64,000 nucleotides of DNA from Microtetraspora sp. NBRC 13810. Lineage in GTDB: Bacteria; Actinomycetota; Actinomycetes; Streptosporangiales; Streptosporangiaceae. Location of the stretch: positions 186,001 to 250,000 of the forward strand of contig NZ_BSRQ01000006.1 of NCBI RefSeq assembly GCF_030268685.1. Direction: 5' to 3'. Of the stretch, positions 18,401 to 25,619 are shown piece after piece. Both the position numbers and the translations under genes were made by a program. The notes under the pieces were generated by a model. The model was not told the origin of the DNA. It was given only the letters and a program-made list of their open reading frames with translations, and searched no databases. Positions within the stretch are counted from its first letter, which is position 1, and each line of letters begins with the position of its first letter.

Positions 18401-18955
18401 CGGGCCGCGCTGGTGCTCGCCTGCTGCGAGACCGGGCGGACGGACGAGGCGGTGGACCGGCTCACCGCGCTGGTGGCCGACACCGACGACCTGGCCGCCC
18501 TGCCGCCCTACGGCTGGACCACGGCGACCGTGGCGGTGCTCGCGGAGTCCTGCGCCCTGCTGGTGCGCGCCGGGGTCACCGGGGCCGGCCTGGCCGCGAC
18601 GACCGCGCGGCTGCGCGAGCTGCTCGCCCCGCACGAGGACGGCATCGTCATGGCCGGCTGGCCGACCGTCCTGGTGGGGCCGGGGGCCAGGGCGGGCGGG
18701 CTGCTGGCGCTGGCCGCGGGGGAACCCGAGGAGGCGTCGCGGCTGTTCGGCAGGGCGATCCGGATCGCCGGCGCGGCTCCGGCCCAACTCGCCCGCCTCC
18801 GCGTCGACCAGGCCATGGCGTTACGCGCCCGCGGCGCGGACGGCGACCTCGTGGAGGCCGCCGGCCTGCTCCGCAGGGCGCAGGCCAGCGCCGAGGAGCT
18901 CGGCATGGCCCGGCTGGCCCAGCAGGCCAGGACCCTTCTCACCCACGACCGCTGA
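15440..18955 (+). CDS. SARP-type regulator with AAA ATPase and TPR domains (AfsR-like)
   Basis: In this 1171-residue protein, residues 1-95 form an OmpR-like winged helix (FEIRVLGGVDIVVDG, then ISRLRKKLG). Residues 100-250 form the bacterial transcriptional activation domain (VDAYRFEARVREGREAV). A linker leads to an AAA/STAND ATPase (about 275-520) with Walker A LTGVAGVGKTRLVGEI and Walker B LVVVIDDAHLL. The remainder is TPR-like helical repeat. The layout matches large SARP activators such as AfsR that switch on secondary metabolism, but no biosynthetic cluster is adjacent here. The ATG at 15440 has only a weak ribosome binding site. Confidence 0.9.
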   Translation: MAVHVADFEIRVLGGVDIVVDGEAQRLPPQEARVLAILIASGRHPVRRETLLGWVLDDARGDSDRLSPVISRLRKKLGQAGLALSSAKESGEYLLRDITSGEPPEQVDAYRFEARVREGREAVAAGVYCRALECFRLAAADWRGTPFASAGRPLALPWVCDRYAEQLQRQRAELVRGAAQIALRSGDYEAAGFLDAGPVGDDQDPGDALWLMRFLTTLRDEGPVAAEAAIAWRRERTGYDDLVKRADDLLILHDHHFDVHHPLSPAPGRPPAGSPATTIGRRGEITAIGGLLDRVAGGAPAALALTGVAGVGKTRLVGEISRMAADRRLSTAVVTCRPVGDLQPWRVLAGTLWAHARRDVAGGPSPLSHAEERTLVDFVSAADDGSLARPGRERDPRQLGSLFRALLSQAARGGGLVVVIDDAHLLSPVALDLLRRVRADLAGVPLGFVLAGRPEMESATGLGREGAAPLALSPLDEDEVGQWLRAVWQRDPTLEELAEIYRDSGGMPLALCEVAESDGSLAVLPGPSTEAGAGGPLEWLAAAAITCVGQEIDTALVARVLGLDEAEADAMEVAAVASRAVELRDGVRFRHDAWREKVLADLARQPALSRRLHRGAFELLEEQAHAADWVDPALPVRVARHARAAGAEVPQERAARACLEAARAEQRGFGPAAAAAWAEEGLRLRSDPATRVGLLITLGDATNDAGDMNAAGRHYLSAYEAAGELPRFRAAAAIQLARRWSDPGQVDRQLAHVLRTSIEGLAGDDGDQAAALRLQLSAHLAQKATMSVSRDTVPPGDDRGSGADLARRTLAELTSAFAPSVRCEVLNHCRWALYDDAPPHELLVISERLHDDAIRAGSAYFRSESLVALAIDQLRVGRVNTAVATIEKHRGHIAQHPRPLGLWLQTTLDSLLDLWLGRFAAAEQRILGEALPVVEKLEADLAVPSDTLRQTWMGQFYWLRREQGRLEELFDTGVSDLVERHAFFPVWRAALVLACCETGRTDEAVDRLTALVADTDDLAALPPYGWTTATVAVLAESCALLVRAGVTGAGLAATTARLRELLAPHEDGIVMAGWPTVLVGPGARAGGLLALAAGEPEEASRLFGRAIRIAGAAPAQLARLRVDQAMALRARGADGDLVEAAGLLRRAQASAEELGMARLAQQARTLLTHDR

Positions 18956-18979
18956 CCGCGGCGGGAAGGGTGGAACCCC

Positions 18980-19010
18980 GCCGCCACCCTCCTTCGCGGA
19001 AGGTGGCGGC
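18980..19010 (+). terminator. Hairpin after the SARP-type regulator
   Basis: Arms GCCGCCACC / GGTGGCGGC are perfect, with further pairing (CTTC/GAAG) around a GCG tip. It starts 25 bp after the stop codon at 18955 in a convergent intergenic region. Confidence 0.6.
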
Positions 19011-19030
19011 AGGGGCGTGGGACCCCGCAG

Positions 19031-19057
19031 GCCCGTACGGGAAGAGGACGTACGGGC
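19031..19057 (-). terminator. Hairpin after the GH13 gene
   Basis: Perfect 8-bp arms GCCCGTAC / GTACGGGC enclose 11 nt. It ends 9 bp from the GH13 stop codon on the reverse strand and is the second hairpin in the convergent interval. Confidence 0.5.
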
Positions 19058-19065
19058 AGCGGGGG

Positions 19066-20622
19066 TCAGCGGAGCCAGACCGCCGTGTCGGAAGGCAGGG
19101 TGCCGTCCTCGGCGAGCGGGTTGCTGGCGAGGAGGACCGACTCGTGCGGCGGCAGCCGTACCGGGTCGGCGCCGAGGTTGACGACGCAGATCAGGCCGGA
19201 CTCGCGGGTGAAGGCGAGCACGTCCTGGCCGAGCTCCAGCCAGGTGAGGTCGCCGTCGCCGAGCAGTTCGGCACGGAGGCGCAGGGCGTCGCGGTAGAGG
19301 GTGAGCATGGAGGCCGGGTCGCCGTCCTGCGCCTGCGCGGTCAGCCCCGCCCAGCGGGCCGGCTGGGGCAGCCACGGGGTGCCGGTGCTGTAGCCGTACG
19401 GCGGCTCGTCGCCGGACCAGGGCAGCGGCACGCGGCAGCCGTCCCGGCCCGGGTCGGTGTGGCCCGACCGGGTCCAGATCGGGTCCTGGCGCAGCTCGTC
19501 GGGCAGGTCCTCGACCTCGTCCAGGCCGAGTTCCTCGCCCTGGTAGACGTAGAGGCTGCCGGGCAGCGCGGCCGCGAGCAGCGCGGCGGCGCGGGCCCGG
19601 CGCACGCCGAGCGCGTGGTCGGACGGCATGCCGAACTTGCGGTCGCCGTGGTCGAAGGACGTGTCCGGCCTGCCGTACCTGGTGACCGGGCGGGTCACGT
19701 CGTGGTTGGACAGGACCCAGGTGGGCGGCGCGCCCACCGGGGCGTGGGTGAGCATGGTGTCCTCGATGACCTTGCGCAGCGCCACCGGCTCCCACGGGCA
19801 GCCGAGGAAGGCGAAGTTGAACGCCGTGTGCATCTCGTCGGGACGCATGTACCGGGCGAGGCGCTCCTGGTCGGGCAGCCACACCTCGCCGATCAGGATG
19901 CGCTCGCCGTACTCGTCGGCCACCTGCCGCCAGGCCCGGTAGACGTCGTGCACGCCGTCGCGGTCGGTGTAGGGGTCCAGGCCGTCGGGCTCCGCGTCCG
20001 GGTCCTTGATCAGCAGGGCGGCGGAGTCGATCCGGATGCCGTCCACCCCCCGGTCGAACCAGAACCGCAGCACGTCGTGGAACTCCTCGACGACCTCGGG
20101 ATTGTTCCAGTTGAAGTCGGGCTGCTCGGGGGCGAAGAGGTGCAGGTACCACTCACCGTCGGGCACCTGGGTCCAGGCCGGTCCGCCGAAGATCGACTGC
20201 CAGTCGTTCGGCGGCCCGTCCCCGTCGCCGGGGCGGAACCAGAAGCGCCCGCGCTCCGGCGAGCCGGGGCCGGCGGCCAGCGCCTGCCTGAACCACTCCT
20301 GCTGGTCCGACCCGTGGTTGGGGACGACGTCGATGATGATGCGGATGTTCGCGTCGTGCGCCTCCGCGATGAACTTCTCCGCCTCCGCCAGCGTGCCGAA
20401 GACCGGCTCGATGTCGCGGTAGTCGGCCACGTCGTAGCCGCCGTCGGCCATCGGCGAGGGATACCAGGGGTTGAGCCAGATCGCGTTGATCCCGAGCTCC
20501 GCGAGGTACGGCAGGCGTGCGCGCAGCCCGGCGAGATCGCCGATCCCGTCTCCGTTGCCGTCGGCGAAGCTCCGCAGGTACACCTGGTAGATCGCGGCTC
20601 CCCGCCACCACGTCTCGGGCAT
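19066..20622 (-). CDS. GH13 alpha-glucosidase (oligo-1,6- or alpha-1,4-glucosidase type)
   Basis: This 518-residue enzyme has the four GH13 regions: I (IIIDVVPNH), II with the catalytic nucleophile Asp (GVDGIRIDSAALL), III with the acid/base Glu (ILIGEVWLPD) and IV (WVLSNHDVTR). The start MPETWWRGAAIYQVYLRSFADGNGDGIGDL is typical of cytoplasmic oligosaccharide glucosidases, and there is no signal peptide. It is the last gene of the sugar ABC operon (47 bp after the second permease, with AAGGAGAG before the ATG). It therefore probably hydrolyses the imported alpha-glucoside, maltose/trehalose or isomalto-type, to glucose. Confidence 0.94.
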   Translation of the reverse strand: MPETWWRGAAIYQVYLRSFADGNGDGIGDLAGLRARLPYLAELGINAIWLNPWYPSPMADGGYDVADYRDIEPVFGTLAEAEKFIAEAHDANIRIIIDVVPNHGSDQQEWFRQALAAGPGSPERGRFWFRPGDGDGPPNDWQSIFGGPAWTQVPDGEWYLHLFAPEQPDFNWNNPEVVEEFHDVLRFWFDRGVDGIRIDSAALLIKDPDAEPDGLDPYTDRDGVHDVYRAWRQVADEYGERILIGEVWLPDQERLARYMRPDEMHTAFNFAFLGCPWEPVALRKVIEDTMLTHAPVGAPPTWVLSNHDVTRPVTRYGRPDTSFDHGDRKFGMPSDHALGVRRARAAALLAAALPGSLYVYQGEELGLDEVEDLPDELRQDPIWTRSGHTDPGRDGCRVPLPWSGDEPPYGYSTGTPWLPQPARWAGLTAQAQDGDPASMLTLYRDALRLRAELLGDGDLTWLELGQDVLAFTRESGLICVVNLGADPVRLPPHESVLLASNPLAEDGTLPSDTAVWLR

Positions 20623-20669
20623 GCTGAACTCTCTCCTTCACTAGGACTGTGGTCGGCTGGCCGGCGGGA

Positions 20670-21653
20670 TCAGCCTTTGAGGCTGCCCGCCGTCAGACCG
20701 GCCATGATGCTGCGCTGGAAGATGAAGAACACGATGATCGCCGGCAGGCTGGCGATCACCAGGGCGGCGATGAGGACGTTCTGCGGCATCTGCGCGGACA
20801 GCGAGGCGATGCCCACGCTGATCGACATCTTGTCGCTGTCCGGCAGCACGAGCAGCGGCCAGACGAAGTCCTTCCACACGGTCACCACCGAGAGGATGGA
20901 GACCACGCCGATGATCGGCCGGGAGACCGGCAGCACGATCGACCACAGGATCCGCAACGGGGAGGCGCCGTCGATCTGGGCGGCCTCCAGCAGCTCGCGC
21001 GGGATGGAGTCGAAAAACCGCTTGAGCAGGAAGATGAAGAACCCGTTGGCCGCCGCGGGCAGCCAGATCGCCCACGGCGTGTTCAGCAGGTCCCAGCCGA
21101 AGATCGGCACGTCCTTGACGGTGAGGTAGGCGGGCAACAGGATGACCATCGGCGGGATCATCAGGGTGGACAGCATCCCGGCCAGGACGAGCTTGCCGAG
21201 CACCGGGCGCAGCTTGGACAGCGCGTAGGCGGCGGACACGTCGATGACCAGGGTGATCAGCCATGCGCCGCCCGCGTAGATGAGCGTGTTGTAGAGGAAC
21301 GTCCCCAGGTCGAGCTGGTCCCAAGCCTCCGCGTACACGCCGAAGTCGATCGAGGTGGGGAAGAAGCTGGGCGGGATCTGGGCCAGCTCCTCCGGCGTCT
21401 TGAGCGCGCCGGTCACCATCCAGTAGAGCGGGAAGACGAAGACGGCGGTGAAGCTCACCACCACGCCGATCAGGACGATCCAGTAGATCACCCGGCCGCG
21501 CGGGGTGGCCAGCGTGTGCGGCGAGACCACGGTGCGCACGCCGCGTGACGCGTCCTGCTTCTTCGGCCGGCTCCTGCGCCCGGCCGGGCGCTTCGCGTCC
21601 GGGTCCGGCGGGACGGTGTCCTGACGGCTCGGCTCCACGATGATGTTCGACAT
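20670..21653 (-). CDS. Sugar ABC transporter permease, MalG type
   Basis: This 327-residue protein has a basic disordered N-terminus (about 1-45), six predicted membrane helices and the ABC permease EAA loop (ELLEAAQIDGASPLRILWSIVLPVSRP) near residues 215-240. That loop is where the ATPase docks. The ATG at 21653 is preferred over the in-frame GTG at 21659 because GGGAGGGG is spaced correctly only for the ATG. It lies 16 bp after the MalF-type permease. No ATPase gene is in the operon, so a shared MsiK-like ATPase encoded elsewhere is expected. Confidence 0.92.
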   Translation of the reverse strand: MSNIIVEPSRQDTVPPDPDAKRPAGRRSRPKKQDASRGVRTVVSPHTLATPRGRVIYWIVLIGVVVSFTAVFVFPLYWMVTGALKTPEELAQIPPSFFPTSIDFGVYAEAWDQLDLGTFLYNTLIYAGGAWLITLVIDVSAAYALSKLRPVLGKLVLAGMLSTLMIPPMVILLPAYLTVKDVPIFGWDLLNTPWAIWLPAAANGFFIFLLKRFFDSIPRELLEAAQIDGASPLRILWSIVLPVSRPIIGVVSILSVVTVWKDFVWPLLVLPDSDKMSISVGIASLSAQMPQNVLIAALVIASLPAIIVFFIFQRSIMAGLTAGSLKG

Positions 21654-21669
21654 CGACACCCCTCCCTGG

Positions 21670-22584
21670 CTAGTTGTCGGTGTCCCGCGACACGCGCAGG
21701 TAGACGGCGGAGAAGACCATCAGCACGATCATGAGCATCAGGCCGAGCGCGCCGCCGCCCCCGAAGTCGCCGAAGTTGAAGGCGTACTGGTACATCAGGT
21801 AGGCGACCGTGACGGTGGCGTTCTCCGGTCCGCCGCCGGTCAGCAGGTAGGGCTCGATGAACACCTGCATGGTGGCCACGATCTGCAGCAGCAGCATCAC
21901 CAGCAGGATCAGCCGGGTCTGCGGGATGGTGACGTGCCAGATGCGTTTGAACAGCCCGGCGCCGTCGAGCTCGGCCGCCTCGTAGAGCTCCCCGGGGATG
22001 CTCTGCAGCGCGGCCAGGTAGATCAGGGTGCCGGTGCCGAGGTTCATCCAGGTGGAGACGAGCACGAGGGAGAGCAGGGCGGTGCTGGTGGAGTCGAGCC
22101 AGGCCAGGGTGGGCAGGTGCACCGCGTCCAGCACCTGGTTGAACAGGCCCGCCCCCGGGTCGTAGAACCACTTGAACAGCAGCACGGCCACGGCCGGCGG
22201 GAGCATCACCGGCAGGTAGACCACGAAGCGCAGGTAGGCCCGCGCGTGCCGCAGCTCGTTGAGCACGATCGCGGCGAAGAACGGGATCACGTAGCCGACC
22301 AGCAGGGCCAGCCCGGTGAAGACCGCGGTGTTCACCCATGCCGTGACGAAGGTGGGGTCCGTGATCACGGTCCGGAAGTTGTCGAAGCCGACCCAGACGG
22401 GGGCGTCGACGAAGTTGTTCTGCTGGAACGACAGCAGAACCTCCCGGATCATGGGATACCAGGAGAAGAACGCGAAACAGATCAACGCCCCGCACAGGAA
22501 TCCGTAGGCAGTCAGATTCCGGCGCACGCCCCGCCGTACCGTTCCCGGCTTCCGCCGCGTCCCCCGCACGCTTATCGCGCTCAT
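21670..22584 (-). CDS. Sugar ABC transporter permease, MalF type
   Basis: This 304-residue protein starts with a basic cytoplasmic tail (GTRRKPGTVRRGVRRN), then has six membrane helices and the EAA loop (ELYEAAELDGAGLFKRIWHVTIPQTR) near residues 195-220. It pairs with the next permease to form the channel through which the binding protein delivers sugar. It lies 70 bp downstream of the binding-protein gene, in the order usual for actinobacterial CUT1 sugar importers. Confidence 0.92.
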   Translation of the reverse strand: MSAISVRGTRRKPGTVRRGVRRNLTAYGFLCGALICFAFFSWYPMIREVLLSFQQNNFVDAPVWVGFDNFRTVITDPTFVTAWVNTAVFTGLALLVGYVIPFFAAIVLNELRHARAYLRFVVYLPVMLPPAVAVLLFKWFYDPGAGLFNQVLDAVHLPTLAWLDSTSTALLSLVLVSTWMNLGTGTLIYLAALQSIPGELYEAAELDGAGLFKRIWHVTIPQTRLILLVMLLLQIVATMQVFIEPYLLTGGGPENATVTVAYLMYQYAFNFGDFGGGGALGLMLMIVLMVFSAVYLRVSRDTDN

Positions 22585-22654
22585 CGAACGTTTCCCTTCG
22601 GACAGGACCGGCCCGGGGCGGCGGCCGGTCGGCCGCGCGCCCCGGGCCCGTGGA

Positions 22655-24028
22655 TCACGGCCTCGCCAGCACCTGGTCGGCCTTGGTGGCCGCGTCGGCG
22701 AGGAGCTGGTCGATGTTCGCGTCCTGGCGGGTGAGGACGGCGGACATCGGGGTGTCCAGGATCGCGTAGAGCTCCTGCGCCTTCGGGGGCTCCAGCTTGT
22801 TGGTGGTCGACGGCAGGGCGTCGGTGTAGCCGGAGAAGTGCGTGAGCGGGACGCTGGACGACTCCGCGCGCAGCTTCAGGACCTCCTGGCCGGCCGGGGT
22901 GTCACCGTAGAGGTCGGGGAAGGGCAGCCCGACCGGACGGCCGCCGGCCTTGGCGCGGGCGTAGTTGAACTGGCCCTGGCCGGGAGTGAGGTTCTTGTAC
23001 TCCAGCCACAGCAGACCGGCCTTGATCTGCTCGGGGGTGGCCTTGGGGTTGAACATGTAGCCGTCGCCGCCGCTGAGCGACACGGAGCTCTCGGGCAGCG
23101 CGGTGACGCTGTAGTCCTCGAACTTGCCGCTGAAGTCGTTGTTGACCTGCTGGATGACGTCGGGGGCGCCGATCATCATGCCGAGCTTGCCGCCGCCCAT
23201 CATGCGCATCAGGTCTTCCCACTGGAGAAGCTGCTTGGTGCCCATGCTGTTGTCGGTCCAGCGCATGGTCTTCAGGTTCTCCAGGACCGCCTTGCCCTGC
23301 GGGCTGTTGAAGGCGGACTTCTTGCCGTCGGGCGTCACCATCTCGCCGCCGCGGCCGTAGAGGGAGGCGGCGAAGTGCCAGCCGCCGGTGTTGCCGGCGC
23401 TGTACTCGCCGAAGCCGACGTAACCCGCGCCCAGCCCGGCGATCTTCTTGGCGGCCTCGCGCACCTCGGCCCAGGTCTTGGGCGGCGCGTCCGGGTCGAG
23501 ACCGGCCTGGGTGAACAGCGCGCGGTTGTAGACCAGGCCCGTGGAGTAGTTGTTCCTGGGCAGGCCGTAGACCTTGTCCCCGCTCTTGAAGACGTTGATG
23601 ACGTCCGGGCGGATGTTCGCGTAGTTCTTGACGGTGCTCACGTAGGGCGTGATGTCAGCCGCCTGACCGGCGGCGATGATCTTCGCAGCGTCGGTGAAGT
23701 AGACGTAGTAGACGTCCTCCATCGTGCCGCCCGCCAGCTTCGCCTGGAAGGTGTCGGGGTTGATGCACGGGAAGGCGTCTTTGCTCTCGATCGTGATGTT
23801 CGGGTGCAGCTTCGTGAACGCCGCGACGTCCTCGTCCCACTCCTTGCGCTCGATCGGATTACTCTTGGGGGGCTGGCAGCCCACCGTGATCGTCACCTTC
23901 GCAGCCGCCTGCGAGCCCGACGGCGCCGCTTCGGGCGTCCCCTCGGAGTTCCCGCACGCTGCCGCCGACAACCCCATGCCGGTCACCAGGAGCAGGCCCA
24001 GGTTCCTGCGATAGAGCGATCTCCTCAT
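22655..24028 (-). CDS. Sugar-binding lipoprotein of an ABC importer (CUT1 family)
   Basis: This 457-residue protein has a lipoprotein signal peptide, MRRSLYRRNLGLLLVTGMG, then lipobox SAAAC-G with the acylated Cys near residue 25. A solute-binding protein type 1 fold follows (KVTITVGCQPPKSNPIERKEWDEDVAAFTKLHPNITIE...). The ATG at 24028 follows GAGGAAAGGG; the frame is open to 24073. It is the first gene of the importer operon. Two extra Cys (in the GCQPPKS and FPCIN contexts) may form a disulphide. The operon's GH13 enzyme points to an alpha-glucoside ligand. Confidence 0.93.
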   Translation of the reverse strand: MRRSLYRRNLGLLLVTGMGLSAAACGNSEGTPEAAPSGSQAAAKVTITVGCQPPKSNPIERKEWDEDVAAFTKLHPNITIESKDAFPCINPDTFQAKLAGGTMEDVYYVYFTDAAKIIAAGQAADITPYVSTVKNYANIRPDVINVFKSGDKVYGLPRNNYSTGLVYNRALFTQAGLDPDAPPKTWAEVREAAKKIAGLGAGYVGFGEYSAGNTGGWHFAASLYGRGGEMVTPDGKKSAFNSPQGKAVLENLKTMRWTDNSMGTKQLLQWEDLMRMMGGGKLGMMIGAPDVIQQVNNDFSGKFEDYSVTALPESSVSLSGGDGYMFNPKATPEQIKAGLLWLEYKNLTPGQGQFNYARAKAGGRPVGLPFPDLYGDTPAGQEVLKLRAESSSVPLTHFSGYTDALPSTTNKLEPPKAQELYAILDTPMSAVLTRQDANIDQLLADAATKADQVLARP

Positions 24029-24099
24029 CGATCCGACCCTTTCCTCTGCGGTACACCCCGTTCCTGTGGCCACACCCTAAGCATCCCGAACAAGTTTCT

Positions 24100-24124
24100 G
24101 CAATGTTTCGACAGATGATTGCAA
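24100..24124 (-). promoter_or_regulatory. Candidate LacI-type operator upstream of the sugar importer operon
   Basis: Read on the coding (minus) strand, this is TTGC, 8 bp, then GTCGAAACATTGC, so TTGC recurs at exactly 21 bp. The same layout with the same 13-mer occurs at 25423-25447 beyond the lacI gene. It lies about 70 bp before the binding-protein start, in the promoter interval. The adjacent LacI-type regulator is the natural candidate to bind it. Confidence 0.45.
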
Positions 24125-24171
24125 GATAACGACTCAGTCACGTCGATCACACAGGGTGAGGACCGGACCGC

Positions 24172-24208
24172 GAAGAAGGGGCGGGACCCCTGGTCCCGCC
24201 CCTTCTTC
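24172..24208 (-). terminator. Strong terminator of the lacI-type gene
   Basis: The arms GAAGAAGGGGCGGGACC and GGTCCCGCCCCTTCTTC are perfectly complementary over 17 bp with a CCT loop. The hairpin starts 20 bp after the lacI stop on the reverse strand. It separates the regulator transcript from the importer promoter. Confidence 0.85.
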
Positions 24209-24227
24209 CACGCCGTCCCGCCGGGTC

Positions 24228-25253
24228 TCAGCGCCCGACGGGCTGCCGCTCCCTGGCCGGCGCGGTGGACGCGCGCACCACCAGCTCGGGCTCGAAGAGC
24301 AGCTCGTCGCCCGGCACCACGGCCTTGTCGATCTGCGCGACCAGCAGGTCAACCGCCGCCCGGCCCATCGCGTCGATCGGCTGGCGCACGGTGGTCAGCG
24401 GCGGGTCGGTGCAGTTCATCAGCGCGGAGTCGTCGTAACCGATCACCGACACGTCCTCGGGCACGCTCAGGCCCGCCCGCCGCGCCGCCCGGATCGCGCC
24501 CAGCGCCAGCACGTCGCTCGCGCACACGATGCCGGTCACGCCGCGCCGGACCAGCCGGGCCGTCGCCGCGTGGCCGCCCTCGATGGAGAACATCGTCCGC
24601 TCGACGAACTCCGCCTCCACCCGCACGCCGTTGCTCGCCGCCCGCTGGCTGAACGCCTCCAGCTTGCGCGCCGAGGGCACGTGGTCCGGCGGGCCGAGCA
24701 CCATGGCGATCCGCTCGTGGCCGAGCGAGAGCAGGTGCCCCAGCGCCATCTCGGCGGCCACCACGTCGTCGCAGGAGACCTGCGGGAAGCGCAGGTGCTC
24801 GACCGCGGCGTTCACCAGCACGGTGGGCAGCCGCCGCTCCAGCAGCCGCTCGTAGTGGCCGTGCGAGGCGTCCGCCTGGGCGTAGAGACCGCCGGCGAAG
24901 ACCACCCCGGAGACCTGCTGCTGCAGGAGCAGGTCGACGTACTCGGCCTCGGAGACGCCGCCGACGGTGCGGGTGCACAGCACGGAGGTGAAACCCTGCT
25001 GGGCGAGGGCGCCGCCGACCACCTCCGCGAAGGCGGGGAAGATCGGGTTGGCGAGCTCGGGCAGCACCAGTCCCACCAGCCGGGCACGGTCGCCGCGCAA
25101 CTGTGTGGGCCGCTCGTAACCCAGCACGTCCAGCGCGGTCAGCACCGCCTCGCGGGTCGCCTCGGACACGCCCGGCTTGCCGTTCAACACCCGGCTCACC
25201 GTCGCCTCGCTGACCCCGACCTTCCTGGCCACCTCTGCAAGCCGTCGCGTCAT
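24228..25253 (-). CDS. LacI-family transcriptional regulator of the sugar importer
   Basis: This 341-residue protein has an N-terminal LacI helix-turn-helix (MTRRLAEVARKVGVSEATVSRVLNG, then KPGVSEATREAVL) and a periplasmic-binding-protein-like effector domain (about 62-335). ATG 25253 is chosen because the HTH starts there; the frame is open to 25295. No ribosome binding site precedes it, but a consensus -10 ends 7 nt upstream, so the mRNA is probably leaderless. It most likely represses the binding protein-permease-GH13 operon and is released by the imported sugar. Confidence 0.93.
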   Translation of the reverse strand: MTRRLAEVARKVGVSEATVSRVLNGKPGVSEATREAVLTALDVLGYERPTQLRGDRARLVGLVLPELANPIFPAFAEVVGGALAQQGFTSVLCTRTVGGVSEAEYVDLLLQQQVSGVVFAGGLYAQADASHGHYERLLERRLPTVLVNAAVEHLRFPQVSCDDVVAAEMALGHLLSLGHERIAMVLGPPDHVPSARKLEAFSQRAASNGVRVEAEFVERTMFSIEGGHAATARLVRRGVTGIVCASDVLALGAIRAARRAGLSVPEDVSVIGYDDSALMNCTDPPLTTVRQPIDAMGRAAVDLLVAQIDKAVVPGDELLFEPELVVRASTAPARERQPVGR

Positions 25254-25260
25254 GGCGCAA

Positions 25261-25266
25261 ATTATA
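25261..25266 (-). promoter_or_regulatory. Consensus -10 element giving a leaderless lacI transcript
   Basis: On the minus strand the hexamer is TATAAT, a perfect match to the sigma-70 consensus, followed by TTGCGCC and the ATG. Transcription would start at or within a base or two of the start codon. No good -35 match lies 17 bp upstream. Confidence 0.6.
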
Positions 25267-25619
25267 CGCAGCAGCCGTAAGTTGTTGCACCCCACTTGCG
25301 TCGCCGCCTACAGGCGCCTTTCGCTGATCCGGGGTCGCAGGGCCGCTCGGGACGGTTCTGTGGAACGTTCCGGGACCGATCTGAGCAGGATCGCGAGGAT
25401 TCCCCAATGGCGCTGCGCATATTTGCGCAACGCGGTCGAAACATTGCGGCTAACTCAACGTCATCTGCCTTGTGTCCGCCGTCCCACGGATCTGGTCCCG
25501 ACGGTCCTGACAGTCTTCCTCGCGAGCGGTGAATCCGCGCGTTTCGGCTCGCGGTCCGCCGCCGGACAGCACGACGCGCCCGGAGGGAGCTTCCTCCGGG
25601 CGCGCGTGACCATTCGTGA
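25267..25619. other. Non-coding interval between lacI and the S15 peptidase
   Basis: About 350 bp hold no convincing gene. They contain the second copy of the importer-type operator (25423-25447, forward orientation: TTGC, 8 bp, GTCGAAACATTGC). Its position, more than 150 bp from lacI and with no forward gene after it, leaves its role open. A GGAGGAAGCTCCCTCC-like hairpin near 25580-25598 (GAGGGAGCTTCCTC) may terminate the peptidase upstream region. Confidence 0.4.

Noticed and set aside
15440-18955. Cluster-situated activator of a nearby antibiotic gene cluster
   Set aside because: The SARP-type protein is clear, but no polyketide, peptide or other biosynthetic genes lie nearby; the only specialised-lipid genes (hopanoids) are 26 kb away.
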